A stretch of 64,000 nucleotides of DNA from Vanessa cardui (GCF_905220365.1 NC_061134.1:1441001-1505000), one strand, 5' to 3'; positions 35,401 to 42,391 are shown, counted from the first letter of the stretch. Numbers and translations: made by a program. The notes: generated from the letters alone by a model not told the origin.

Positions 35401-36653
35401 ATATATAGACCCTTCTATTTATAAAAAAAAACATACATTTAAATTACGTATTATCTTAAAGCGACTTCTGCGCATGCCTTACTCTGTGGACGTTTTAAAT
35501 AAACAAAATACGCTGCACTCATACAAATAGTGAGTTTACTTCAAAATGCATTTGTATGGGGATTCCGTATATGGTGATTCATGATTACATTCTGTTCCTT
35601 TGTTTTCTGAACAATGGCAGGGAATTGTCTCAGTTTAAAACAATGCATTTGTACCATGTAAAACTAGATTCGATATATGTTCATATAAATGATTAATATA
35701 ATATTTAAATTCATCTAGTGTGGTATCTTCATTAATATTAAACAATAAGTTTAACAATAATTACGACCTCCGTGGTCGAGTAGTGTGTACACCGGTTTTC
35801 ATGGGTACGCCACGCTAAGATTCCGGGTTCGTTTCCCGGCCGAGTCGATGTAGAAAATTCATTAGTTTTCTATGTTGTCTGGGTGTTTGTGGTACAGTCG
35901 TTACTTCCGATTTTAAATAACACAAGTGATTTAGCTATTCGCATTGGGATCAGAGTAATGTATGTGATGTTGTCCAATATTTATTTATTATTTATTACCC
36001 GCAAACACACAACACAGGAGTTTATTTAAGAAATACATTTTCAAAATTCCTCTTAATCCCTTTAACAAAACTGATTATAGCGTTTTAAAAAAATAATACC
36101 GGTCAAGTATATTGGATGATCGCAAATTTAGCATTGATTCGTAACTTTTAATTGCTTACATATAGTTCCAGGATCGCGGTAAAATGGAGTTATTGGCAAC
36201 CCACATAGTCGTGACTCGTGAGTAATTAAATATTGAAACGGTCAAGCGCCACAATCACCTATTTAACTTATTATGTCATTAGTTGCACTGGTTCACTGAA
36301 AATTGCATCCGGATCCAAGTAAAAAGTGACCATATTATGATATTGACTACCCTTGTGATACTAAGCTGAGATGGCCCAGTGGTTAGAACGCGTGCATCTT
36401 AACTGAAGATTACGGGTTCAAACCCAGACAAGCACCACTGTATATATGTGCTTAATTTGTGTTTATAATTCATCTCGTGCTCGGCGGTGAAGGAAAACAT
36501 CGTGAGGAAACCTGCATGTGTCTAATTTCATCGAAATTCTGCCAGATGTGACCTGTCCTTGACAAGTGTTTTATATTAAATCGTAATATTTAATTTACCT
36601 GGTGTTGCCAGTGTTATAGCAGCTATCAGAATAAACAGCCATGTTGTGTATTC
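9724..36653 (-). CDS. Cht6: Cht6-type (group VI) GH18 chitinase with giant mucin-like tail; whole gene, 18 resolved coding exons
   Basis: Predicted secreted endochitinase hydrolysing beta-1,4-linked N-acetylglucosamine in cuticular chitin. Seen: 18 exons joined in matching phase, 7,356 nt, 2,451 residues before the stop. A hydrophobic signal segment (residues 5-17) is followed by GH18 (about 24-426) with the IGGW motif near residue 102, FDGLDLDWEYP at 138-148 (catalytic Glu146) and MNLLTYDYH at 214-222. A short linker leads to a six-Cys CBM14 (505-564), then about 1,890 residues of Thr/Ser/Glu/Arg-rich tail. Known: one catalytic domain, one chitin-binding domain and a very long Ser/Thr-rich C-terminus define insect Cht6. 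Inferred: extracellular matrix or cuticle location with heavy O-glycosylation. Oddities are an acidic insert inside GH18 (322-347) and an unproven first exon. Cht7 was considered, but it has two catalytic domains and no such tail. Confidence 0.93.
14577..14723 (-). CDS. Cht6: Cht6 exon: tail with third Tyr/Arg repeat
   Basis: Residues 822-870. FERVEPYVAVAESPNS, then EYVTIRRTRPT at 854-864. Acceptor TTTACCAG, donor GTAAGT, phase 2 to 2, so this exon could be skipped in frame. Confidence 0.87.
14724..15332 (-). other. Cht6 intron, nothing recognised
   Basis: AT-rich intron with consensus ends. I see no repeat copy or coding segment in it. Confidence 0.7.
15333..15569 (-). CDS. Cht6: Cht6 exon: tail with two Tyr/Arg repeats
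   Basis: Residues 743-821. It opens with QYVTINRSRPT (743-753) and closes with QYVNIRRSRPT (801-811); between them lies a Glu run (ESEEEEEEESEE) and SRTRVQQR. Acceptor TTTTACAG, donor GTTAGA; phase 2 to 2. Confidence 0.87.
15791..15907 (-). CDS. Cht6: Cht6 exon: tail segment
   Basis: Residues 704-742. Polar, low-complexity sequence with NPVQNSRRGPQNAG, ending RLLRKERP at the start of the first Tyr-Arg repeat. Acceptor TTCATCAG, donor GTGAGT; phase 2 on both sides. Confidence 0.86.
16348..16477 (-). CDS. Cht6: Cht6 exon: continuation of helical segment
   Basis: Residues 661-703. GGVEQLEKQLKLSG continues the helix of the preceding exon; then TPGATVTVPPS and LYQRVLERTRGRN. The exon is GC-rich compared with its surroundings. 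Acceptor ATTCCACAG, donor GTGAGTG, phase 1 to 2. Confidence 0.88.
16765..16876 (-). CDS. Cht6: Cht6 exon: acidic run and helical segment
   Basis: Residues 624-660. SS is followed by eight glutamates, then DPKVIKELIDLIKKV, which looks amphipathic and helical and is not low complexity. Acceptor ATTCTAG, donor GTATGT; phase 0 to phase 1. Confidence 0.88.
17444..17676 (-). CDS. Cht6: Cht6 exon: CBM14 end and poly-Thr segment
   Basis: Residues 546-623. GLYFNKAADSCDFARNVLC supplies Cys556 and Cys564 and completes CBM14. It is followed by Thr-rich sequence including about ten threonines in a row and RRPIRLTSRSS. Donor GTAGAT is chosen because it restores phase 0 with the next exon. Reading through it would give ten more residues and a stop at 17,414, a possible short isoform for which I see no close poly(A) signal. 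Confidence 0.92.
17838..18045 (+). repeat. LINE-like fragment (CTGTCTGTCTG/ACCAAACCGC type)
   Basis: TCTGTCTGTCTGTCTATCC, CACGACCAAACCGCTGGACC, ATTCGGTATGAATTAAAC and GCGAGCGAAGCCGCCGGCG. In the 629-bp Cht6 intron; related copies at 44.3, 48.8 and 49.9 kb. Confidence 0.6.
18306..18428 (-). CDS. Cht6: Cht6 exon: CBM14, first part
   Basis: Residues 505-545. Cys508, Cys520, Cys526 and Cys543 with aromatic KKYFWC give the N-terminal part of a peritrophin-A (CBM14) chitin-binding domain. Acceptor ATTTCAG, donor GTTAGA, phase 1 on both sides. Confidence 0.94.
18566..18663 (-). CDS. Cht6: Cht6 exon: Ser/Pro/Thr linker before CBM14
   Basis: Residues 472-504. KSSKRKSASTSISTTPSW followed by an acidic, proline-rich segment leads to the chitin-binding domain. 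Acceptor TACTTTAG, donor GTAAGA. Phase 2 to phase 1, matching both neighbours. Confidence 0.88.
18811..19108 (-). repeat. tRNA-derived SINE, full length, in Cht6 intron
   Basis: Reverse complement of the same SINE: (CAA)n tail at the low end and CCACTGGGCCATCTCGA at the high end. It fills more than half of the 527-bp intron 18,664-19,190 and has the same sense as the gene. No clear target duplication. Confidence 0.9.
19191..19325 (-). CDS. Cht6: Cht6 exon: basic and poly-Thr linker
   Basis: Residues 427-471. A Lys/Arg-rich stretch (KPKQSRTGGRRRNRPKS) runs into about a dozen threonines and PKPT. This is a linker between GH18 and CBM14 and a likely O-glycosylation site. The Thr run is encoded by mixed ACA/ACC/ACT codons, so it is not a simple triplet repeat. 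Acceptor TCTTTATAG; donor GTAAGG in phase 2. Confidence 0.88.
19594..19699 (-). CDS. Cht6: Cht6 exon: end of GH18
   Basis: Residues 392-426 plus two bases. IMFWSIDNDDFRGTCHGK is the fourth conserved chitinase motif, with the Trp that forms the floor of the active site (Trp396). The domain closes with YPLIEAAKEAYVSKLG. Acceptor TTTATCCAG; donor GTAACT. Confidence 0.95.
19700..20087 (-). other. Cht6 intron with an interspersed repeat
   Basis: Short intron between the acidic-insert exon and the last GH18 exon. Roughly a third of it is a copy of the CCGGTTCGG-type repeat listed separately. Confidence 0.65.
19770..19905 (+). repeat. CCGGTTCGG-type interspersed repeat
   Basis: TATTCAAGTAGGCTTTTTC, ATTAAGTGAAGCTACC and AGAGAAGAACCGG are shared with copies near 29.7, 35.0 and 49.2 kb. 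Class unknown; no open frame. Confidence 0.65.
20088..20319 (-). CDS. Cht6: Cht6 exon: GH18 with acidic insertion
   Basis: Residues 315-391 plus one base. It starts ICEALKP; a lysine cluster and then a run rich in Glu, Asp and Ser occupy about residues 322-347, where related enzymes have only a few residues before WTV. Conserved sequence resumes with DWTVMYPNKNAMGP and YKGNQWVGYDDIDIV. The donor is the less usual GTTTGT; the choice is fixed because the next exon completes GLGG-IMFWSIDN in frame. Acceptor ATATCCCAG. Confidence 0.92.
20320..21477 (-). other. Cht6 introns flanking the insertion-domain exon
   Basis: Introns of 514 and 458 bp on either side of the exon at 20,834-21,019. AT-rich, no repeat or extra coding segment seen. 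Confidence 0.65.
20834..21019 (-). CDS. Cht6: Cht6 exon: GH18, chitinase insertion domain
   Basis: Residues 253-314, phase 0 on both sides. It includes KLVLGIPTYGRSYTLFN and GSPADGPGEQGDATREKGY, strongly conserved in insect Cht6/Cht7-like domains, ending in LAYYE. Acceptor TTGTTTAG; donor GTAAAA. Confidence 0.95.
21478..21607 (-). CDS. Cht6: Cht6 exon: GH18 substrate-binding motif
   Basis: Residues 209-252. It has MNLLTYDYHSAFEP, the third conserved chitinase motif, with the Tyr and Asp that line the cleft, then NHHAPLYPLEEPNEYSVD. Acceptor ATTTTCAG, donor GTAAGTA; phase 2 to phase 0. A 6.9-kb intron separates it from the catalytic exon. Confidence 0.95.
23300..23587 (-). repeat. tRNA-derived SINE, near full length, with target duplication
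   Basis: Same family in reverse orientation with small internal deletions. Flanked by ATTTTAACATATACA at 23,285-23,299 and ATTTTAACACATACA at 23,594-23,608, one mismatch in 15. Confidence 0.9.
24290..24560 (-). repeat. LINE-like fragment
   Basis: AGCCCCGGCTTCGCACGGTTG, trimmed, is the common terminus of these remnants; AGCCATTATTTCTCGTA is shared with position 1. Orientation is uncertain. In the 6.9-kb Cht6 intron. Confidence 0.45.
24619..24911 (+). repeat. tRNA-derived SINE, full length, with target duplication
   Basis: Same family, plus orientation, complete from GAGATGGCCC to the GGCTGTTTTTGTTG tail. TTATTGTTTAACGA occurs at 24,607-24,620 and again at 24,912-24,925, a perfect 14-bp duplication, so the insertion is fairly young. 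Confidence 0.92.
25725..25990 (+). repeat. LINE-like fragment (ACTACGCAACGG type)
   Basis: ACAAAGTCGCTTTATCTGTCC, trimmed, AACTACGCAACGGATTTTG, TACATGGACAATTTAG and a terminal CACCCGTGCGAAGC. A second copy at 61.0-61.3 kb is inverted. Confidence 0.6.
26580..26690 (-). repeat. SINE 3' fragment
   Basis: Only the 3' third of the SINE, from a (CAA)n tail through ACCACGCTGTTC. 5' truncated, as expected for target-primed reverse transcription. Confidence 0.85.
27440..27745 (+). repeat. LINE-like fragment (AATCGGTCCAGCCG type)
   Basis: GCTGTGCCAGGGACCTTG, AAAATCGGTCCAGCCGTTCC, GACAGACAGACAAAAATTTG and AATGTTTTTTTTTGGTATATG are shared with 31.0 kb and, inverted, 61.8 kb. Confidence 0.6.
28505..28737 (-). 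CDS. Cht6: Cht6 exon: GH18 catalytic motif
   Basis: Residues 132-208 plus two bases. FDGLDLDWEYP carries the DxDxE signature, with Asp142, Asp144 and the acid/base Glu146 all present, so the enzyme is predicted to be active. It continues with LLLTMAVPAGIEYIQKGFD. Acceptor TTCTTTCAG, donor GTAAGT, end phase 2. Confidence 0.96.
28985..29070 (-). repeat. Degraded SINE fragment
   Basis: CGCTGAGCACGAGATGAATT and a nearby GCACATAAAAGCTC match the middle of the SINE in reverse orientation; the rest is eroded. Lies in a Cht6 intron. Confidence 0.55.
29637..29765 (-). repeat. CCGGTTCGG-type interspersed repeat
   Basis: Reverse orientation: AGTTTCTTGCCGGTTCTTC, CTTTCCGAACCGGTGGTAGC. Adjacent to the IGGW-motif exon of Cht6. 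Confidence 0.65.
29825..29976 (-). CDS. Cht6: Cht6 exon: GH18 conserved motif with IGGW
   Basis: Residues 81-131. It contains the second conserved chitinase motif, KTLLAIGGWNEGSSRFS, and then the helix KDRRREFVRNVIK. Acceptor TTCCTCAG, donor GTAAAC. Start phase 1, end phase 0. The open frame that runs on past the donor is intronic. Confidence 0.95.
30124..30416 (+). repeat. A-tailed retroelement, best copy
   Basis: Starts near GGTAGGGCTTTGG, contains GTCTGGGTAGGTACCACCC, CAAGGGACATAACACC and ACCATCAGGTGGCC, and ends CCGCCAACCTATACCATAAAAAA. The A-rich end after CCTATACCAT in several copies identifies the 3' end. No open frame; a SINE or the 3' part of a LINE. Confidence 0.8.
31003..31255 (+). 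repeat. LINE-like fragment (AATCGGTCCAGCCG type)
   Basis: CTAGCTGTGCCTGCGACC, TCAGTTATCTGCCAATG, AATCGGTCCAGCCGTTTC and GTATATGTACCGTGTATA. In the 3.1-kb Cht6 intron. Confidence 0.6.
33082..33267 (-). CDS. Cht6: Cht6 exon: start of GH18 barrel
   Basis: Residues 19-80. The first beta strand of the barrel reads RVVCYYTNWSVYRPG, followed by NPYLCTHLVYAFGGF, both conserved in insect chitinases. Acceptor is TATTTTAG and donor is GTAACT; it enters and leaves in phase 1. Confidence 0.95.
33405..33612 (+). repeat. A-tailed retroelement, degraded
   Basis: GGAAAGCCTACCTGGGTATGTACC, trimmed and mutated, then ATGGTTAATATTTCTTAC mark the same family; the 3' end is eroded. In a Cht6 intron. Confidence 0.6.
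34998..35150 (+). repeat. CCGGTTCGG-type interspersed repeat
   Basis: Starts AAAATCAAAATCAAAATATAC, one base trimmed here, continues AAGTAGGCTTTTACAAGC and CACCGGTTCGGAATGC, ends CGGCAAGAAACTC. A relatively complete copy. Confidence 0.65.
35185..35390 (-). repeat. A-tailed retroelement, degraded
   Basis: ACCAAGATGTTCTGTTCC, TTAGTATTGCTGCTTGGTGG and CTACTGGGTGGTGGGTA correspond to the reverse orientation of the family. Confidence 0.55.
35763..36000 (+). repeat. Second type of tRNA-like SINE
   Basis: Different head from the main family: CGTGGTCGAGTAGTGTG (box A-like) and GGGTTCGTTTCCC (box B), then CGAGTCGATGTAGAAAATTC, TCTATGTTGTCTGGGTG and a tail of ATTTATTT repeats. Widespread in Lepidoptera as far as I recall; a single copy here. 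It does not fold as a true tRNA because the region between the boxes is too long. Confidence 0.75.
36368..36552 (+). repeat. SINE, subfamily B, 3' truncated, next to an exon
   Basis: Begins GCTGAGATGGCCCAGTGG and stops after AATTCTGCCAGATGTGAC. It has the subfamily-B differences (CACCACTGTATATATGTG, TTTCATCGAAATTC). It ends about 47 bp from the splice donor of the signal-peptide exon; loss of the 3' end is not typical of insertion and suggests later deletion. Confidence 0.85.
36599..36653 (-). CDS. Cht6: Cht6 exon: signal peptide
   Basis: Acceptor TCTACAG precedes the exon and donor GTAAAT follows it. It encodes EYTTWLFILIAAITLATP plus the first base of the next Ala codon; a hydrophobic core ending in small residues is typical of a secretion signal. 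Start phase is 0, end phase 1. An ATG inside this exon (ATGGCTGTT) is out of frame with GH18 and was not used. A truncated SINE ends about 47 bp beyond the donor. Confidence 0.85.
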
Positions 36654-37735
36654 CTGTAGACAAAAAAAATCACACATTAGCATAAAAACAAAATAAGGTT
36701 TTGCTACATTAAAAAATGCACCATTAGTCTAAACTTATTTAATAAAAAATTATACGCAACAAAAAAACAATTAAGAAAAAGCTCTTAGGTTAGAATAGTT
36801 ATTTTTAAAAAATAAATTTATGGATTCAATTTTGAGAGGTCACCGTTATAAAAACTTTTTAGAAACAAACTTCACAGCTTGTACTATCCGCAGTGTACGT
36901 TTCGAAACTTGTTGTAACAAACTATTTCTATTATAATTTTTTCAGGCTGTGATTATACAATTCAGTATTTACGCTTGATGTAATACCGGAAACAGATACA
37001 ATGTAAAGGCCAGTATTGCATTTCTTTAAACACGTTACAAAGTCAATAGATAACCTATAGAAAATGGTGCCGTCATATAATTGGAACTTATTATGCAGAT
37101 ATGTATATGGTTAGAGATATTCATTAAAAAATAAATTATTAAACGTGTTTAAAACAATATGTCACATTTATTCGAAACTTAAATAAATACTTTTTTTAAA
37201 TATGTCTGGCCATTTACATTTGCTTGAATATGCCTCACGTCAAAAAAAAACTAACATAGTTACTTCTGGGCGATCGAAATATTATTTTCATAAAGATAAA
37301 AGGACATAGAATATTTGAGCTCTAAGCAGTTATAACTCGCTTTAGTTCACACGAATAAAATCATGAAATCTTTAAAATCATTTTAGTAAAGTTAAATTTC
37401 AACATGATTCCCGTTCCATCGTGTAATTCACTCAGTATTCATAAACGAACCTATTTTCCCAAAGAAACAGAACGTGCGACAGTTAGCCGACACAATCGGT
37501 AACTAACTGTATCGTTACTTTGAATATTTATGACTCGCTTACAATTAATATAGAACGTTCTTGAAAGGACGGTAAAGCTTTGAAATACTTCCGACATTGT
37601 CCGCCATTTTGAAAATGCAACGGCTGTCTGACAATTTTGTGCTAATATTCCAAATATGAGTTCTTTATTGCGACCATTAACTGTTTTCATTTACGAAGCC
37701 ATGAATGCGAATCGTTTAGTTTTAATATAATAGAG

Positions 37736-38038
37736 TCGAGATGGTCCAGTGGTTAGAACGCGTGCATCTTAACCGATGATTGCGGGTTCAAACCCAGGCA
37801 AGCACCGCTGTTTCGTGTGCTTAATTTGTCTTTATAATTCATCTCGTGCTCAGCGGTGAAGGAAAACATCGTGAGGAAACCTGTATGTGAAAAAATTCAT
37901 AAAAATTCTGCCACATGTGCATTCCACCAACCCACATTGGAAGAGCGTGGTGGATTATGTTCCAAACCTTCTCTTCAAAGGGAGAGGATTCCTTTAGCCC
38001 AGCAGTGGGAATTTACAGGCTGTTGTTGTTGTTGTTGT
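37736..38038 (+). repeat. tRNA-derived SINE, full length
   Basis: Complete copy with (TTG)5 tail in the probable first intron of Cht6. GTTTTAATA at 37,719-37,727 and 38,037-38,045 is a possible short target duplication. Confidence 0.9.
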
Positions 38039-38139
38039 TTTAATAATTGGAATATACCTATGGGGCGATTGTTTTTCAATTGTCGTGCCTAAGTCTTCAT
38101 TTTAGCAAGTTCTGCTTTATAATATAGAGGAATGTTGTA

Positions 38140-38375
38140 TTTGATACAAACCTTGGTAGACGGTCGGGCATATGTCAATAGACATAAGCTCTGTCAAAAG
38201 TATTAACCATTCTTTACATCGCCAAGGCACCAATAACTTTAGGAACATCATAGATGTTATGTGACCTTTGTGTCTGTAGTGACACTTGACTCTCATCAAA
38301 CTAAAACCCAGTAATACTAGTATTATTGGGTTTTGGTTTGGTGAGAGTCCTTGCCAGACTGGTTTGCACAAAGTC
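38140..38375 (-). repeat. A-tailed retroelement, degraded, with internal palindrome
   Basis: ACGGTCGGGCATATG, TCTTTACATCGCCAAGG and TGACCTTTGTGTCTGTAGTG match the reverse of the family. A 62-bp near-palindrome (38,288-38,349) occupies the part where other copies have unique sequence. Confidence 0.6.
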
Positions 38376-39498
38376 ATCCAATAAATATTTGTTAAATATA
38401 TCGCATTAAATCAACACAAAAAAACGTCAACTCGAAATCATATTTTGCAAGGACATTAAATTAGAGCGGAGTATTTCCTAGTTCGTTGGGGCAGTTGAAA
38501 AATATCACAAGTATTTATTATTCGTATAAGAGTGATCATGGAATATTTCATAAGGTAATGCAACTATTTTACGTAAGCTGGACGCCAAAGCATCCATGAC
38601 GAAGGTAAGACGGGTGTAAGTAGGGCTGGCAACTGTCAAATATTTTTTTTTTTTATTATATTATGTACTAATAGTCCTAGTACGTAGTAACTTAAAATTT
38701 CTAGTTGAATTATGAATAATCGAATAATATAGACGAATATTAATATACTCGTGACTTGTTTCGCAAATACTTACAAATGATTATCTAGATTTGAAAAGTA
38801 TATTAAATATTGTGACACAGAAAGATTTGAACACACACCGCTATTGCGGCCAAGGTGTTCTACCATCCAGACCTACCGCCTGATCGCTTGCTTGCAGTAT
38901 TGTATCGTCTAAATACTATGTTCGAGTTAAGTTCGAACGGTCGTCTGAAAAGTAAGATAATTGAACGCCTACGATAATAATATATATACCTAATATTTAT
39001 TAGTCTATATTATAAGGTTTCAGCAGTTAATAAAAAAAAAATTATGTCGAATTTTTACCCTTCTGAAAATCCGTATGTCATTAAAATATCATAAATAATA
39101 TTAATATTAAATATAATGGTACTAATGTAGGGCATCTTTATTTTAATTTCATATCTTATTTTTTTTTTATTTAAAGAATGTTCGTTCGTAAAAGTTATTA
39201 TTGTAAATAGTATAGCTAAATTACTCAACCTCTTTTATTACAATACCATCTAACTGGCAACCCTAGATATATGTCTAAATAACTTAGATAATCCATTACA
39301 TTTATGTATCGGTAGATTGAGCTCACCCGTGTAATTTTGAATGCATATATAGAACCTTGTATCTTCCGTATTTAGACGTTTTGAGAACTTTTCCACATAC
39401 CTTTTACTTATAATTTAAGCATTAGTCCGACGTTACTTACATAAAAATCCAAAACAAGCTGTTATAAATAATATATATAAATACTCACAAATATATAC

Positions 39499-39522
39499 AC
39501 TAATAATTGTTGCGCTTTGCAT
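39499..39522 (-). CDS. Cht6: Candidate initiator exon of Cht6 (first 8 residues)
   Basis: The exon at 36,653 begins in phase 0 without an ATG, so an upstream exon must supply the start. Here an ATG at 39,522 opens MQSATIIS, and a GT at 39,498 would splice in phase 0 to the next exon, giving a plausible signal peptide with the hydrophobic stretch WLFILIAAITLA. The weakness is the donor: this GT matches the consensus poorly. A much better GTGAGT at 39,488 is in phase 1 and would create an immediate TGA when joined. The TATA box upstream supports a transcription start here. Another first exon elsewhere is possible. Confidence 0.35.
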
Positions 39523-39548
39523 TTTCACTCTCTTTTAATTTAAACTAT

Positions 39549-39577
39549 TGAGAACCGTAAATAACACTTTTTATATA
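39549..39577 (-). promoter_or_regulatory. Candidate core promoter: TATA box and initiator
   Basis: On the minus strand TATATAAAAAG lies at 39,577-39,567. About 28 bp downstream is TCAATAG, with its A at 39,549, resembling an arthropod initiator (TCAGT type). The candidate ATG follows at 39,522, which would leave a 5' UTR of about 27 nt. Spacing fits a focused TATA promoter of the kind often found in cuticle-related genes. In AT-rich DNA a TATA match alone is weak; the spacing and the ATG/donor after it raise the probability. Confidence 0.35.
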
Positions 39578-40844
39578 GGTATATTATCGTAAATATTTAA
39601 TGTTATAATTCAGAAGTCACAATTCACAACTATTAAGACTTATCTCAAATAACTTTATCATTGTCGAATAAACAACGTTTTTGTTAAAATATTTACAACT
39701 TAATTAAAATTGAGCCCCAAAAAAAGAGACCCAACCTTCTTCGATTTATTTGTTTCTGAGCCTGAATTTAAATGCAAATGCGCTATTTTGCACTCAAGTT
39801 TTTTGTATTAACTTGATTAAGCAAATCGGTAAAGTATAAAAATATGTTGTTCGGTATTTTATTTTCTACATATTAATTATTCGTCTCTTATTCCATATTA
39901 TATACATATATATTTATGTCTTATCGGTGACGGGAGTGCTATGTTATGTTAAAACTGATATTCCTGTCACAATGCAACGCTTGTTTACGTTTTATTTTGA
40001 TTTTCAATATTATTATATAATTTAATATAATTAAAATGTATATAAATAATATTTTAGACCCTTTCATAATGATGAAAGGAATAAATAGCAAGATGTTCAT
40101 CAATCTTCATCGCTCTGTTTTGTATTCCTTTCTTTACAAAAAAATGCCAATGGATTAATTTCTTAATCGTCACGCTCCAAGATGCGCCGAGCATCCGGTA
40201 CGTCTTGGCGCGTGCCATTGGCCCTCTCAATCAACTGTTAAATTGTTTACTGATTATTATTGATTACACTCCTTTATTGCAAGACTTATTTTACAGTTCT
40301 CAACTAACACTATTTTTCGAATTAAAAATATACGTACATAAAGTATTAACTACATGTACCTATTATTCTTATCATAACGAGAAATGCTTCACAGGTTTGT
40401 TTTTATTTGTGTTTAAGATGTTAATTTCAGGAACCTCCATTCTTTGAATTTGATTTAAAATGTTATGTTAGCCTTAGACAGCCTTTCTCATTAATTTATG
40501 TTTAATTTTTATTTTTTACTAGATGCTTTTTTACTAAAACCCAGCTTCGTTCGGGTAAAATAATTAAACTAAATAAATCAAAGTATAAATATTGTAACTA
40601 CCATTACACCCCTCAACAAAATTATTATTTGGAGCGCATTTTCTGAACGCACCCGTAAAAGTCAAACATGGCTGCCCGCTGAACTGTCATTTGTTATTGT
40701 CATGCCATTGAATTTCATGGATTTAATATCGCAATATTACGAATATATGAATTTTGCGGATTTATTATCTTGTCGATTAAAAAGTCATGATTGTTTAACG
40801 ATTTATTATTGAAGATAGGTTTCAATCGGGTCTATCGCACGACG
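39578..40844. other. Region upstream of candidate Cht6 promoter
   Basis: AT-rich; no gene seen. A short relic ACCCAGCTTCGTTCGGG near 40,540 resembles LINE-like ends. Regulatory sites for Cht6 would be expected here, but I cannot identify any. Confidence 0.5.
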
Positions 40845-41016
40845 TTTGTCATGAATTGTCACATGTAGATTTCCTCGCGATGTTTTCCTTCACCGCTGAG
40901 CACGAGATGAATAAAATTTGTCTAAACTAAGCACATGAAACAGCGGTGCTTGCCTGGGTTTGAACCCACAATCATCGGTTAAACGGACGCGTTCTAACCA
41001 CTGGGCCATCTCGACT
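40845..41016 (-). repeat. SINE 5' half
   Basis: Contains the tRNA-like half (CACTGGGCCATCTCGACTCG at the high end) and part of the body, but lacks the 3' third. About 1.3 kb upstream of the candidate Cht6 promoter. Confidence 0.85.
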
Positions 41017-41994
41017 CGATTACCTTAAAATCACGGCAACATATAATACATATAAATATAATAAAAAATATGTTCGATAACGATATACGCGATCAGCGAG
41101 TTACTTCACATCGCGTTCGTTACCACATGCGTTTCTCAATCAGTGCGTTATTCCAACTGCCGGCTTTTCTGTCCGTTGATACATTGCAATTGAATATTGA
41201 GTTTGTGACATACATACTTGTAAAATATATTCCATTTTTTTTATTACTCGATGCTGGAAACAAGTTCTTATCTTATTTATACAATCATTATTATTCAAAA
41301 GTACATTTTAATTTTAAATATATATTGCAGAATACATTTTGAAACGTAGCACTTATTTTTTATAGCTTAATTAGATGTGTAAAATCAATAAATGAATACA
41401 TTATTCCTTGTGTTGAGGTGGCCATGCTTTGTTAACATTATGGTATATGTGCCCGCGAAAACATAAACAAAATTATATGGTTATCGGTATTCAAAATACG
41501 TAAATATACTCATTTTCGCTGTATTTCTATACAATATTACAAACGTTTTAAAAGAAATATTTACCGTATACTTAATAATTAAGTCAAATAGGTATAGGTC
41601 CTGACATAAAACTCCCTAATTTAACCATTCAATAAATCAAGGAGCTGGATTTCCAGTCAGGACACTTTCCTCTCACAGATCAAGAGCATTCAGTAATACT
41701 GACAAAACAAATGGTGTCGAAAATCACAACCATGTAGATAATGCCTGGGATACGTTGCTCTTTTGTTTATATATTATTATCCAATGTGTGTAGCGCTAAA
41801 GTTACTCCTACCTCAGATCTATATCAAGCTTCATGGAGATTGTTATTTTAATCTGCAACAGCTTTTTTGAGTTTAACTAGTAGAATTTGATTCCTGATAT
41901 TTTTATTTTATGACATTGAAAAATTGTTTACCAATTAGTTTAGAAAAAATAATATTCAGGTGACTTATTTACGTGAAGCCATTTAGAAGTTTTA

Positions 41995-42150
41995 TTACTA
42001 TTTTTCTAACGGGTTCTTGCGCAAAACCCGTCTGAATAGGCGCAAACCACTTATTACTTATACATTTCTGATCATAAAGTCAGCTGCCATGAAGTATTTT
42101 AACGAAGAATAATGACCATCAGGTAACCTATTTGGGCGATCTGGCTAAAA
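41995..42150 (+). repeat. A-tailed retroelement, degraded
   Basis: GCAAAACCCGTCTGAATAGG near the start and ATGACCATCAGGTAACCTATT near the end recall the family in plus orientation. Confidence 0.5.
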
Positions 42151-42369
42151 TCCAATAGTTCTGTTGAACATATGTTCATTCCATATATATCTCATACCAT
42201 TTTATTGTTTTTATTTCGTTATGTATAATCTGGTTACGTTCTCACATGTATAATTTACCTTTAAGAAGTTAATAATGGAAGAGCACACTGGTTCTTTGTG
42301 GCACAGGCTTTTGCTTATCACAAGAACCAGGGAACTCATTTAATCTGTAAATTATTTGTTATGAATAAA

Positions 42370-42391
42370 GAATATTATTATTATTATTATT
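42370..42391. repeat. (TTA)n microsatellite
   Basis: About seven TTA units, giving a poly-Tyr artefact in one frame. Confidence 0.9.

Larger units (their letters stand above)
33268..36598 (-). other. 3.3-kb Cht6 intron
   Basis: Holds a degraded A-tailed retroelement (33.4-33.6 kb), a CCGGTTCGG-type repeat (35.0 kb), another degraded retroelement (35.2-35.4 kb), a second type of tRNA-like SINE (35.76-36.0 kb) and a truncated SINE next to the splice donor. The 33.6-35.0 kb part shows nothing recognisable. Confidence 0.75.
36654..39498 (-). other. Probable first intron of Cht6
   Basis: Lies between the signal-peptide exon and the candidate initiator exon. It contains a full SINE (37.7-38.0 kb) and a degraded retroelement with a 62-bp near-palindrome (38.1-38.4 kb). 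A somewhat GC-richer stretch at 37,450-37,690 has an open frame without recognisable homology; a 5' UTR exon there cannot be excluded. Confidence 0.45.

Noticed and set aside
37451..37690. 79-codon minus-strand frame upstream of the signal-peptide exon as the Cht6 start
   Set aside because: It has no signal-peptide character and no frame-compatible donor that I could find; kept only as a possible non-coding exon.
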